A DNA stretch of 27,288 nucleotides from an uncultured Treponema sp. (GTDB lineage: Bacteria > Spirochaetota > Spirochaetia > Treponematales > Treponemataceae). This document shows, piece after piece, positions 10,601 through 18,921 of the stretch (positions are counted from its first letter, which is position 1; the number at the start of each line of letters is the position of its first letter). Under the pieces are notes generated by a model. That model ran no database searches. It was not told the DNA's origin and worked only from the letters and a program-made list of their open reading frames with translations. The stretch spans positions 1 to 27,288 of the forward strand of contig CALAEZ010000317.1 in the NCBI GenBank assembly GCA_937891125.1, read 5' to 3'. A program made the translations under genes and the position numbers.

Positions 10601-11696
10601 GGTTAGCAAGCGTAAAGCTTGAGTGGCGAGAGTAGGTGCTCTGATTTTCGTTGGTGACGCCAGAAGCGTAATCGGTTGCATCAAACGGATAGGCGGTAAT
10701 AACGGTTGTCGTGTCAGAATCTGACGGAACTTCGTCAAGCAGCTTAAGGTAGACAATGTCCGAAGTGCTGTCTAAACTGCTTACCGAAATAGTAGATTCT
10801 GCCCCTAACGAGGTGAGATACGCCGCCTCGCGCCAGGTGGCAAGCACGTTCGTTTTATCGCTTGTGTCGTAGAAGGTAAATACTACGTAATATTCGCTTG
10901 CAACAAGATCTGTTACCGTAAAATCAACAGAACTGTCGGCCGCAAATGTTTCATCTGCGGTGGCAACCGTTACTTCAGTTGGCGCATCCGCAGTGTCGCC
11001 AGCCGTCCATGTGCCAGAACCTTCGGTCAGCGTGACGCCAGCCGTTGTTTTGCTCGTTAAGATGTCGTTTTCATCGTATACGTTGCCGCTTACCTTGTAG
11101 ACCTTTGCAGTCAACAGCTGGGAGGTAACTTCTTCTGTAAATGCAACGGTAATCGTAAGCGTGCCTGTTCCCGTTCCAAGCGCCATTGAAGTTAACGCAA
11201 GGTCGAAGTTTGCAGTGTTTTGGCCGCCTCCAACCTTAAGCGTTAGCTGCGATGTGTAGGTCGCGCTATCGCCTGTTGTCGAAGTGCGGGCTGCGGTAAG
11301 CGTAAACGTCCAGGTACCTGCCGCCATACCAATTTCGTCGGCAAGCATGGTTGCGGTTGCGTTTTCGAGCGCTGTATCCAGGGTGGTGTTGCCCGATTTT
11401 GCTTTTGTCCAGGTAATGCCAGAGGCGGCGTCATACGAGTTACCGTAGTGGTCAGTCCACTCGGTATCAAGGTCGCCTACCGGAGTGCCGACAAGCTTAA
11501 ATGACGTAATATTGGTTGTATCAACAGCAGGAAGCGCCGTTCGCTCGCCTATTGAAGATACCTGTAGTCTAACCGTTGAAGGTCCGCTCGATGCAGACTC
11601 TGACCTTGAGCTGTCGTGAAGGAGCGAACAGGAGCAAGACAGCAGAGCGCATACAGCAGAAGCGGCTAGAAAAAAGCTATTCTTTTTTAGTTTCAT
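7647..11696 (-). CDS. Giant modular surface lipoprotein (1349 aa)
   Basis: The lipobox Leu-Leu-Ser-Cys21 is followed by a second candidate Cys23. The family motif Glu-Arg-Thr-Ala-Leu-Pro spans 51-56, then a GTWTFTLTA strand. The InlB-like module near 378 is degenerate: FWRWVE stands where relatives have FCGWY. Two cycles of modules follow: Ig-like (Trp-Thr-Trp-Gln-Thr near 480; second at about 848-1000), an Ala-Asn/Lys-Gly-Thr-Leu module (from about 570 and 1012), and a module with an Ile-Arg/Leu-Phe strand (about 737-838 and 1128-1240). The shared C-terminal domain at about 1255-1349 carries a Trp-Tyr-Leu-Asp-Asp. Spacing to both neighbours is under 16 nt, which supports co-transcription. 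The specific role is unknown. Confidence 0.92.
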   Translation of the reverse strand: MKLKKNSFFLAASAVCALLSCSCSLLHDSSRSESASSGPSTVRLQVSSIGERTALPAVDTTNITSFKLVGTPVGDLDTEWTDHYGNSYDAASGITWTKAKSGNTTLDTALENATATMLADEIGMAAGTWTFTLTAARTSTTGDSATYTSQLTLKVGGGQNTANFDLALTSMALGTGTGTLTITVAFTEEVTSQLLTAKVYKVSGNVYDENDILTSKTTAGVTLTEGSGTWTAGDTADAPTEVTVATADETFAADSSVDFTVTDLVASEYYVVFTFYDTSDKTNVLATWREAAYLTSLGAESTISVSSLDSTSDIVYLKLLDEVPSDSDTTTVITAYPFDATDYASGVTNENQSTYSRHSSFTLANPAGAESDYTFWRWVEVNCTTGAANDDGTYSVTFNSAITEHVAGQIGPKYYMAQFFSAEAYKQIDHITLTDASASNVAVSGASVTQATAVGHTITATAYTAETESDDSTFKADVTWTWQTSADGTTWTTIGDTSGSSDTANSDISAVTSGVVARTSSLRIRPAYVGTYIRALAVQTYNVDTSGSTTVVTKNSGISDSTPSAVTASVVANGTLKLNNAVLTYSGTTVIGSALSVANFTLTGGTVCDSVATDWAYADTDSETDAPSTFSESLDEDDAVIALLPSTTVDSVTTTAVAPYSSGYTALPLTCKVSGYDDLVLEADWTGDSARPTSASGNVVFLTVQAKAPVLTRSASDTESEQLLVALMDKNLVTYNRIRFTTVSPTATTVTAADGCYPTAIVPALEYSFDATATTWQTWTTTEEPDGTSTTANYLVQEISAESESGVYSTVYVRTAATGTAGESGYVTASEAVSIDISSLTGTLVRLSGVTLSTPNVTRSTCDKADASVNDGYAKVGSTTTVSLTPEITGQSITVTALTYTWTITEADEAAVTVRSVTKAATDYADDTASFYTDSYQLASADASLVVYNGSASNDSTAGNAYTISDLTAGSTLSVTVTPVYQTATADSATLPEATRVSATAEAAENDKCAASTIAKGTLQFASGYSIAYKSGGEALTVISGTKPNLSYVVISGMISDACSNTVVNDNTASLYGVNYTFDNTTTITGETTPLRFRATGFNDAIVNVTTSTLSAADTAVMLLSTDTTRIPLGSILFEESTDYKYYMFEYCTDYTAGSDSNAWYPVPSTPFSTNGTYYADTDDYFTSNVYFRFKATSTVGGHIYYYNRYDNVADKVAEWISVDGSDIPDTVNLASAAPSEAFEIALSDGTVNYIGGHCGVVTISIASDKDVELGMIGKNVVYVTNDSLFTYFTWYLDDTLVQEKSEDGVSFTVASSYVHTKSGTGKYILRVIAENEYGDEYTGTVTYVYTKQ

Positions 11697-11711
11697 AGTC
11701 CTTCTCTCCCT

Positions 11712-14700
11712 TTAGTTATCAGTTGCAGCAGCAACAACGACCTTAACCGTGGCTGTCGTTGTAAGCGGAATGGTGCCATTACGCAGGCCTTCAATCGTGA
11801 CGTTGTAGTACAAGGTGCCGCCGTAGTCGCGGGTGCCAGCGTCAGCAAAGGTAAGCGTTTGCGCCTCCCAATCGAGTGTGGCAACCGTTTCGTCGTTTAC
11901 TGTGTAGGTTCCCACGCCACCTGAAACGCTTATGAGCGTGTCATCAATGTACCAGGCAACAATCGTGTCGTTGCTGTCGGTTGTTTGCGCGGTCAGCACG
12001 TTGTCAGAAATGGTCGCTTCAATTTCGTGGTTCGAGAACGTCAGATTTGAAAGCACGACCGACCGTGTTCCCGTAAAGGTAGATGAGTAGGCAACAGCGG
12101 TTACCTCGGTTGCAGAAGACTTGTAAATATTTTTGTCATTGCTGCGCGTCTCTCCGGCAAGCGAAGGCTGGCTTTCACTTGATGCGTGAAGACCAATCCG
12201 CAAATACAGCGTTGAGTTTGCAAGGTAGTTAAACTCTGTCGGTGAAACACGAGTCCATGCAGAATCGCTTGTTGCGTTTGTTGCGCACCAGTACACACCG
12301 TCGGTGTCAGCAGCTGCCAGGAACAAAATATGTCCGTAGGTAATGTTGGTAACATCCCTTGAAAGCCAGCTCTTCAGGTAGTCTTCGGTTGCTTCTGGCT
12401 GCACACCCTTTACGTCAATGGCGACATCCATGGCAAGCGGGCGGTAGCCGTCGGCGCTTGCAATTACCGCCACATAGCCAGAGCCGTTAGGAACAACGGT
12501 GTCTGCAGAAGCGGTTGTTGAGCCGTAGTAGCCGGTTGCAGCGGTCGTCACGTCGTCGTCAGCAGTTTCGGTAAAGGCAAAGGAAACGGTAACCGCCGCG
12601 CCAGTGACAGCGTTGACTGCTGCAAGTGTTGTCGCGTCAGCCGTTGTCGCCGCCGATGCGCAGGCGCTTACCAGCTCGGTTGCTGGTGAGGTTTTCGAAA
12701 CATCAACGCAGGAAGCGTCTAGGCTTGCGCCAAGCGTTGCATACGCATTCGAATCGGTCAGCACGGTGTTTGTGTCACGGTACACCAGGTAGTAGCTGCT
12801 TGCTGCCACCAGCGTGCCCGTACCTACCACGCTGCCTGTTACCCAGTGCACCGGATAGGTCACCACGTCATCGCCGCTACCGACCGTCTGTGTTGCCGTC
12901 ACGCGCACATACGCGCCTTCGTCATCGGCGGTCAGCGTGTAGGCATTTTCTGTAGCGTCAGTAATTGCCGTCCATGCCTCGGTTGAGGCGGTATCTGAAA
13001 CCTCGCTTTCTGAGGGGAGCGTCCACCCAGTGATATCGCTAGGAGGCGTGACACGGTACCACTGGTATGCGACGCTAGAGTCGTCTGTTTTGTCTTCATT
13101 GGCAGTATCGGTTGCTGCCATCGTCAGCGTGTAGCCGACAGTAACGCTTGCCGTTCCGGTTGCAACAGCGGTTGTGTTGCTTCCCAGGCTAAAGGCGTCA
13201 TTAAAAGTAGCAGTGAGCGTGCTAAGCGTTTCAAGCTCACCAATGTTTTCTTCTGCTACGGTAACAGAAACAGCGTCACTCGGCGCAATGTAGTCGTCCC
13301 CGTACACGGTACCCGTGGCAGCAGCGCGTATATACAGCGTTGAGCCGCTTGCTACTTCAATCGGATTGTCAGCATAGAACTGCGCCGTGCTTGACGAGCT
13401 TGCGTACGGAATGATCTTCCAGCTGGTGTCACTTGCTGACGGCGTATCGGCGCTTACAATGTACTGGTAGGCGCTGTTGGTGCTTGCATTGGTAAAGCAG
13501 ACCTTGCCGCTTGTAATCTGGTCTACATCGGTAGAAAGCGTCGGGTAGCCGCTGTCAGTAGAAGCAGGCGTTGCCGCCTTTACCATGACGTATACTTCGC
13601 CGATGCCTGCATCGGTTGCGCCGCTTTCGCGCTCAAACTGCACGCTGTTGTAGCCGTCAGCAGAAAGCCACACGCTGTAGAAAGCCGAATAGGTTTCTGG
13701 CGCCGTAACGCTTGCCGTTGCACTCGGAGCAGCGAGCGAAAGCGTGACGCTCACGCTTGAGGCAGTACTTGCGCTGTTCGTAACAGTGCAGGTTGCAGAG
13801 CCGACGGTCGTGTTAAGCCGGTCGTCAGAAAGCACTACAGAAGAAGCAACCGCGGTGTTTCCGTTGTAGGTAAGCATGGTAAGCGCTTCGCCGTCCTCGT
13901 CAAGCAGAACAAGCGTGCTTGCGTCTAGGGTGCCCTTTTGTACCGCTGTTGTCAGCACGGCGCTCGCCACTGCTGGGTTTACGCTCGTGTCGTCATCGCT
14001 TGCAAGCGAAAGCGTGTATACGCCGTCGCCGTCGCTGTCGGTCGCCGTGTATTTTTGACGCACCTGCACCTGTAAGTAAGAGCCCGCATCGGTCGCCTGC
14101 ACGGTGTAGGTAGCACCAGTGGCGCCGTCAATGGTGCTGTAGGTGCCGTCGCTTGCAGCTGCTTTAAGCCAGGTGTATGCGTACACGGTGCCAGAAAAGG
14201 CTTCTGTCGCGTTGGAATCGGTCCACGCCTTTGCGCTAACCGTTTCGCCGACTTTTATCGTGCCGTCAATGGTGACGCTTTCAACCGAGGCAATTTCGGT
14301 ATCTGCAATGAATTTTGCGTAGTAAGTAAGCGCACCCGCCGTGCCCTCTGCAATGGTAGTAACTGCAGTCGCCGTTGCGTCAACAGATGCGTCAGCGCTG
14401 GTGCCGTACCAGCCGCAGAAGGTGTAGCCTGTTTTCGCAGGAACAGGAAGCGTTATTGTATCAAGCAGCGTGTAGGTCGCGGGCGTCAGGCCGGTAAGCG
14501 CTTCATTGTTGCTGCTTGCGTCACAGTAGGTAATCGCATAGGTAGCGTTTACGCCGTAGAAGGTGACTGTCGAAGCGCTTGCTTTTCCTGCACGCACGAT
14601 TGCGTATTCAGGAAGGCGTGCAATCACGTTGCCAGCCTCGTTTTTAAGTGCAAATGTCACCACGTAGTTTCCTACGCCAATGTCTGCAATAGTGTAAGCG

Positions 14701-15305
14701 CCGGTAAGCGCATCCTCTGGCGCAGTCACCGTTGTAGCAACCGCATCTCCATCTGTTGTTGCAATGCTCACCGCAACAGACGCGACCTCATCTTCACTTA
14801 CAGCATCGTCAAAGGCAAGCGTAATGACAATAGAGCCCTCGCCTTCCTCGCCGACACTCTGAATTGACAGCGGGAACGAAAGGTGCACGTTGCTTCCAGA
14901 CGCTAAGGTCGCTGTCGTCGAGCCTGTGTATACGGTGCTTTCGCCGCTGGTGCCTGCAATCGTGGCAGTAAGCGTAAACGACCAGCTTCCTACGTCCAGC
15001 TCAATGCTGTCGGCTGCCATCACGTCATACGCTGTTTTTGAATCAGAAGCGACCCACCCGCCGTCTGGCGAAAGGGTTACGCTGGTGCTGCTGTCGCCAA
15101 GCACGCCTGTCAGCGTAAGGCAGGTAAAATCATCGGTAACAGGATTGGTGGGAAGAGCCGTACGTGCACTGCTTTTATCAACAGCAACGAAGATTTTTGC
15201 TTTTCCAGACGAATCCTTTGCGTCAAATCCGCCCGATGCATTGCTACAGCCAATGGCTACAAATGCCAAAAGAGCCGTAGCAACCACAATACCTAATTTT
15301 TTCAT
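11712..15305 (-). CDS. Giant modular surface lipoprotein (1197 aa)
   Basis: The signal ends in Val-Ala-Ile-Gly-Cys20. Ser-Ala-Arg-Thr-Ala-Leu-Pro (46-52) is followed by a GSWSFTLTA strand and two more beta modules. A well-kept InlB-like module has GYTFCGWYG near residue 295. Ig-like modules carry Tyr-Thr-Trp near 375 and YQWYR near 745; each is followed by the Gly-Thr-Leu module (from about 453 and 828) and the third module (about 590-685 and 987-1080). An Asp-Ser-Asp-Gly-Asp-Gly stretch near 419 resembles a calcium loop, though one copy is weak evidence. The C-terminal domain has Trp-Tyr-Ile-Asp-Asp. The start ATG has AAGGAG 9 nt upstream, and that site abuts the stop of the preceding gene. 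Surface exposure is inferred. Confidence 0.92.
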   Translation of the reverse strand: MKKLGIVVATALLAFVAIGCSNASGGFDAKDSSGKAKIFVAVDKSSARTALPTNPVTDDFTCLTLTGVLGDSSTSVTLSPDGGWVASDSKTAYDVMAADSIELDVGSWSFTLTATIAGTSGESTVYTGSTTATLASGSNVHLSFPLSIQSVGEEGEGSIVITLAFDDAVSEDEVASVAVSIATTDGDAVATTVTAPEDALTGAYTIADIGVGNYVVTFALKNEAGNVIARLPEYAIVRAGKASASTVTFYGVNATYAITYCDASSNNEALTGLTPATYTLLDTITLPVPAKTGYTFCGWYGTSADASVDATATAVTTIAEGTAGALTYYAKFIADTEIASVESVTIDGTIKVGETVSAKAWTDSNATEAFSGTVYAYTWLKAAASDGTYSTIDGATGATYTVQATDAGSYLQVQVRQKYTATDSDGDGVYTLSLASDDDTSVNPAVASAVLTTAVQKGTLDASTLVLLDEDGEALTMLTYNGNTAVASSVVLSDDRLNTTVGSATCTVTNSASTASSVSVTLSLAAPSATASVTAPETYSAFYSVWLSADGYNSVQFERESGATDAGIGEVYVMVKAATPASTDSGYPTLSTDVDQITSGKVCFTNASTNSAYQYIVSADTPSASDTSWKIIPYASSSSTAQFYADNPIEVASGSTLYIRAAATGTVYGDDYIAPSDAVSVTVAEENIGELETLSTLTATFNDAFSLGSNTTAVATGTASVTVGYTLTMAATDTANEDKTDDSSVAYQWYRVTPPSDITGWTLPSESEVSDTASTEAWTAITDATENAYTLTADDEGAYVRVTATQTVGSGDDVVTYPVHWVTGSVVGTGTLVAASSYYLVYRDTNTVLTDSNAYATLGASLDASCVDVSKTSPATELVSACASAATTADATTLAAVNAVTGAAVTVSFAFTETADDDVTTAATGYYGSTTASADTVVPNGSGYVAVIASADGYRPLAMDVAIDVKGVQPEATEDYLKSWLSRDVTNITYGHILFLAAADTDGVYWCATNATSDSAWTRVSPTEFNYLANSTLYLRIGLHASSESQPSLAGETRSNDKNIYKSSATEVTAVAYSSTFTGTRSVVLSNLTFSNHEIEATISDNVLTAQTTDSNDTIVAWYIDDTLISVSGGVGTYTVNDETVATLDWEAQTLTFADAGTRDYGGTLYYNVTIEGLRNGTIPLTTTATVKVVVAAATDN

Positions 15306-15318
15306 ACTCTACGTCTCC

Positions 15319-18300
15319 TTATTCTATAATGACAGGCACCGTAGCGCTGTAGCTAAGTCCATTTTTTACGCCTACAACCGTAATGGTGTAGGTACCAGAT
15401 TCCCAATCTGACGTGTCAAGCGTGAGTGAAGAGTTGGTTTCGCCAGAAATCGTATTGCCGTTTTTCTGCCAGCTAAAGCTCGTAAACGCATCTGCACTGG
15501 TTACGCTTACCGTAACGCTGTCGCTGTCTGTTGTAGCAGAAACGGCAATGTCGCCGCTGTAGGTAATCGTTCCGATTGAAACAGCAGGCTTTGTGCCGAT
15601 ATTGCCCTCTGCAATTTCTACGCTTACTGGCGCTGACGGCGCCCGGTAGGTACCCGCTTCGGCGCTGCCCGTTTCGGCAACGCGCACCAGGAAGGTATCT
15701 CCAGCGCTCCATTCAGTGTTTCCGCTTGCATAGAAGCTTGCTGTCGTTATTGCGCTGTAGGATTCGCCGCCATCAACAGAGTATTCAAGCGTGTCGCTTG
15801 CCTCTGCAAAGGCAACAGCGCCTGCGCTTACCGTGTTCTGCTCGGTAGAAAGCAACGGAATGTCGCTTGCAGACGGAGAAGCGGCGCATACTTGCACTGC
15901 AAGCGTTACGGTTTTGTCTGCATAGCCAGTGGCAGAAAGCGTTACGCTTACCGTGCCGCTTACCGTAAAGGTGAGCGCTGTCGTGTCGGTAAATGCTGCC
16001 GTTGCGCCACTAACCGATGCGCCGCTTATGTTGTCAGCAGCGCTTACCACGCTTAGTGAGCCAGAAATAGTGGCGCTCGCGTTTTCGTCATTTGAAGAAA
16101 GCGTAATCGTAATGGGCTCAGTTCCGCTTACGCTGTACGCAGCATCATCGTCTGCGCCGCTTTCGGTAAAGGTAAGCGACCAGGTGTCAGACAGCGTGCC
16201 GGCGGCTACCGCAGTCGTTGTCGCCTCAGAATATGCAGCGGCGCCCGCCTGCGTTACCTTTACGCGCACATACGCGTCGTAGTCGTCTTGGGAAAGCACA
16301 TAGGTGCTTAAAGTAGCGCCGTCAATGTCGCTCCAGTCATCATCATCGCTTGCACTCGAAGACGCGCGCTGCCACTGATAGCCTAAGCCTGTTGCCGCCG
16401 TGCCACTTTCGCTCAAGGCTGTTGCCGTAAGCGTTTTACCAACGGTTATGCTGTCGCTGTCAGGATACGTGATAGAAACGGCAGAAAGCGTAATTTGTGC
16501 GCCACGGTTTTCGTCAGCAATCGTAATGCTTAGCGAATCAGAAGCGGCAACAGCCGTGCCTTCATCTGCACTGCCTGTTGCTTGTACGCGCAAAAGCACG
16601 CTTGTTACGCTTGAGCTCACTTCAAAGGCGCTGGTGTCGGCGGTAAGCGTTACCCAAGTGGTGCCGCCGTCGATAGAGTATTCGTAGATACCGCTAGTGT
16701 CGTCGGTTACTACAAACTGAATACAGCCAACGGCAATAGAACCGGTGTCGGTGCTTAATGCAGGAGCCGTGTCTGCCGTTGGCGTTGCGGCTTTTACTGT
16801 AACAGCGACAGAAAGCGCAAGCTCGTCATAGCCAGCTGCACTCACGAGCACGCTTACCGTGCCGCTTGCCGTAAAGCTTGTGCTGCTAAACGCCGCCGTT
16901 GCGGAAAGCGCTTCGCCGCTCAGGGCGTCAGTAACGCCGCTTACCGAAAGCTCGTCGCTATCAAGGCTTGCAGAGCCGCTAGAGAGTGTAAGCGTAATGC
17001 CACTTGCGCTGTCGCCGGTCAGCGTAAGCGCGTCATCGCCGCTTCCGTAGGTTACGGTAAGACTTGAGCTGCTGATTGCACCGTTTGCAATCAAAACGGC
17101 GGCGCTTGTTGCAGAAAGCGAGCTTGAGCCCGACTGCGTAACAACCGCATAAATGTACGATGCTGCGTCGGTAGCAGACGGCGTATAGCTTGTGCCGCTT
17201 GTACTTGAAATGAGTGTGCCGTCGCTTGTGCTGTTGCTTGCTGAGCGGTACCAGGCGACGGAAAGCGCGCTTTCTGGCACAACAGAGCCGTCGGTTGCCG
17301 TGGCAACGACCGTCATCGTCGCGCTTACCTGTGCGCTGTCAGCGCCGTCGTAGCTAAAGCTTACTGACGCAAGCTTTGAAGCAACCGTGGTGTTTGCATC
17401 AACATCGGTCGTTACGGTAAGCGTAATCGCCTCTTCGCTGATGTCAGTTTTTGTCGTTTCGCCACTTGCAGCGGTTGTCTTTACGGTGACAACCTCGTAG
17501 GTACCTGGTGGCAGCGCGTTGTCATACACGCCGTCACCGTCTTCATCGTAAAGTGTATATTCATTTCCTGTCTCTGTATTCCGCACGACAATTTCGCGGC
17601 TTTCGCCGTTTTCTACATCGACTGCCTCGTACGAAACGGTTGTAGTAAACAGGTTCGGGTCAACAGTAATGGAGGTTGCATCCTCGTCTACCACAACGTC
17701 GCCATCGTCATTTTTCACATAGACAACAGGAGCGCTTGTTTCGCCTGCAACAATGTACACCGACTCCGTGTAGTAGCCACACACGGCGCCCGCTTCGTCA
17801 TAGAGCGTAAAGCACGCATAGTAGGTCGTTCCGCTTGGTAAGTCGCTTACCGTATAGGTAAACGAGTAAGTGCCATCGCCGTTATCAGTCAGCGTATTTA
17901 TGCTGTCGCTGGCGGTAAACGTTTTTTCCGTGCCAGAAACAAGCGTGCCGCCAATCGCGTTGTCGTACACGCCGACTACAACGCTGGCTACGCCCTTTGA
18001 GCTTAGCGTTACCGGAATTGAAACGCTTCCCGTGCCGTTTGTAGTTGCCGAAAGCGTCAGGTCGACACTTGCTGTCGTCTTTGAAACAAGATCGATTTGG
18101 TCGCTTGAGCCTTCAAGCACGAGTGTTGCCGTCGGATTGTCGTCGGTTACTGCCGTGTACGCCTGCACGGTAAAGATCCACTTTGCGCGCGTAAGCGTAA
18201 ACTTCTGGCTTAAATTATCGCTCGAAAGCCCTTCTGCAAGCGTTTTTGAGCTGCCGTCATCTGCTGTTGCTAAAATCGAAAACGTGTAGCTTGACATATC

Positions 18301-18483
18301 CAGCGTCGGAAGCGCCATGCGAGCGCTTACCTTTTTTGCGTTCAGCGTAAACGAAACCGTTCCTTCGCCGCTGACTGCTGCTGTCTTGCTATCGTGCGTT
18401 TCAAGCACGTTCTGACAGGAATAAAAGCCTGTCGAAAGCAGTGCTAAAAGCAACAGAGGCAAAAATCCGCTTTTTAGTTTCAT
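15319..18483 (-). CDS. Giant modular surface lipoprotein (1054 aa)
   Basis: I place the start at the ATG at 18483, which has GGAGG 5 nt upstream. A longer frame from a GTG at 18495 would begin upstream of that site. The lipobox is Gly-Phe-Tyr-Ser-Cys23. The family motif appears as Ala-Arg-Met-Ala-Leu-Pro (54-59), the only copy with Met for Thr. It has no FCGWY module. In that position it carries Asp-Glu-Asp-Gly-Asp-Gly near 309-320, a possible calcium loop, and a Gly-Thr-Tyr-Glu-Val strand. Ig-like modules occur near 408 and 700 (YQWQR), with the two recurring modules after each. The third module reads Tyr-Glu-Tyr-Ser-(Ile/Val)-Asp-Gly-Gly here. The shared C-terminal domain occupies about 965-1054. 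The 15-nt gap to the preceding small lipoprotein gene supports an operon. Confidence 0.91.
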   Translation of the reverse strand: MKLKSGFLPLLLLALLSTGFYSCQNVLETHDSKTAAVSGEGTVSFTLNAKKVSARMALPTLDMSSYTFSILATADDGSSKTLAEGLSSDNLSQKFTLTRAKWIFTVQAYTAVTDDNPTATLVLEGSSDQIDLVSKTTASVDLTLSATTNGTGSVSIPVTLSSKGVASVVVGVYDNAIGGTLVSGTEKTFTASDSINTLTDNGDGTYSFTYTVSDLPSGTTYYACFTLYDEAGAVCGYYTESVYIVAGETSAPVVYVKNDDGDVVVDEDATSITVDPNLFTTTVSYEAVDVENGESREIVVRNTETGNEYTLYDEDGDGVYDNALPPGTYEVVTVKTTAASGETTKTDISEEAITLTVTTDVDANTTVASKLASVSFSYDGADSAQVSATMTVVATATDGSVVPESALSVAWYRSASNSTSDGTLISSTSGTSYTPSATDAASYIYAVVTQSGSSSLSATSAAVLIANGAISSSSLTVTYGSGDDALTLTGDSASGITLTLSSGSASLDSDELSVSGVTDALSGEALSATAAFSSTSFTASGTVSVLVSAAGYDELALSVAVTVKAATPTADTAPALSTDTGSIAVGCIQFVVTDDTSGIYEYSIDGGTTWVTLTADTSAFEVSSSVTSVLLRVQATGSADEGTAVAASDSLSITIADENRGAQITLSAVSITYPDSDSITVGKTLTATALSESGTAATGLGYQWQRASSSASDDDDWSDIDGATLSTYVLSQDDYDAYVRVKVTQAGAAAYSEATTTAVAAGTLSDTWSLTFTESGADDDAAYSVSGTEPITITLSSNDENASATISGSLSVVSAADNISGASVSGATAAFTDTTALTFTVSGTVSVTLSATGYADKTVTLAVQVCAASPSASDIPLLSTEQNTVSAGAVAFAEASDTLEYSVDGGESYSAITTASFYASGNTEWSAGDTFLVRVAETGSAEAGTYRAPSAPVSVEIAEGNIGTKPAVSIGTITYSGDIAVSATTDSDSVTVSVTSADAFTSFSWQKNGNTISGETNSSLTLDTSDWESGTYTITVVGVKNGLSYSATVPVIIE

Positions 18484-18498
18484 ACCTGCCTCCACTTT

Positions 18499-18909
18499 TT
18501 ACTCTACTGTTATGGTGCAGCTTTCGCTGTACTCAATGCCGCTCACCGTTGCAACAACAGTCAGCGTGTGATTTCCGGTTGTTAGATATGACGGAATTAC
18601 AAGACACCAGGCACCATTTCCCGTAATAGCGCTTGTTTCAGCGTCGGCGCTGGTGTCGATATACCAAGCATAGGTGGCGTCTGTTAATCCGCTTACCTGT
18701 GCAAGCCCCGTAGTTGAGTCATACGCAAGCACGAGCGTTGCAAAGTCCACCTCGATGTTTGCTTCAATGCCAACATTTGCGTCTTTTGAAGCGTCTGCAG
18801 CATCCTTTGCGTCGTTAATGTGCGAGCTACAGGCAAGCGCGACAAAACAAATCGCACCTGCAAGCAGTGCCAGAAGAAAAGCGTTGCTTTTCCGATAGAT
18901 TTTTTTCAT
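18499..18909 (-). CDS. Small lipoprotein: single copy of the operon's shared C-terminal domain
   Basis: At 136 aa it is far shorter than its downstream neighbours. A basic start and a hydrophobic stretch end in Val-Ala-Leu-Ala-Cys27, a plausible lipobox. After an Ala/Asp/Lys tether the rest is one beta-rich domain. Its Tyr-Ala-Trp-Tyr-Ile-Asp, Gly-Asn-His-Thr-Leu-Thr-Val and closing Ile-Glu-Tyr-Ser-Glu...Thr-Val-Glu match the last 90 or so residues of the next giant (Gly-Thr-Tyr-Thr-Ile-Thr-Val...Leu-Ser-Tyr-Ser). It lacks the Arg-Thr-Ala-Leu-Pro motif and all other modules. GGAGG lies 5 nt before the ATG, 12 nt after the porin-like gene. It could be an assembly partner, cap or competitor for the giants, or simply a minimal paralogue; the sequence does not decide. 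Confidence 0.85.
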   Translation of the reverse strand: MKKIYRKSNAFLLALLAGAICFVALACSSHINDAKDAADASKDANVGIEANIEVDFATLVLAYDSTTGLAQVSGLTDATYAWYIDTSADAETSAITGNGAWCLVIPSYLTTGNHTLTVVATVSGIEYSESCTITVE

Positions 18910-18921
18910 GCAATCCTCCGT

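Noticed and set aside
14890..15411. Plus-strand 173-codon open frame opposite the start of a giant lipoprotein gene
   Set aside because: It is antisense to a well-supported gene, crosses its start, has no ribosome-binding site and resembles no protein. Low stop-codon frequency opposite Ser/Thr/Ala-rich genes produces many such frames.
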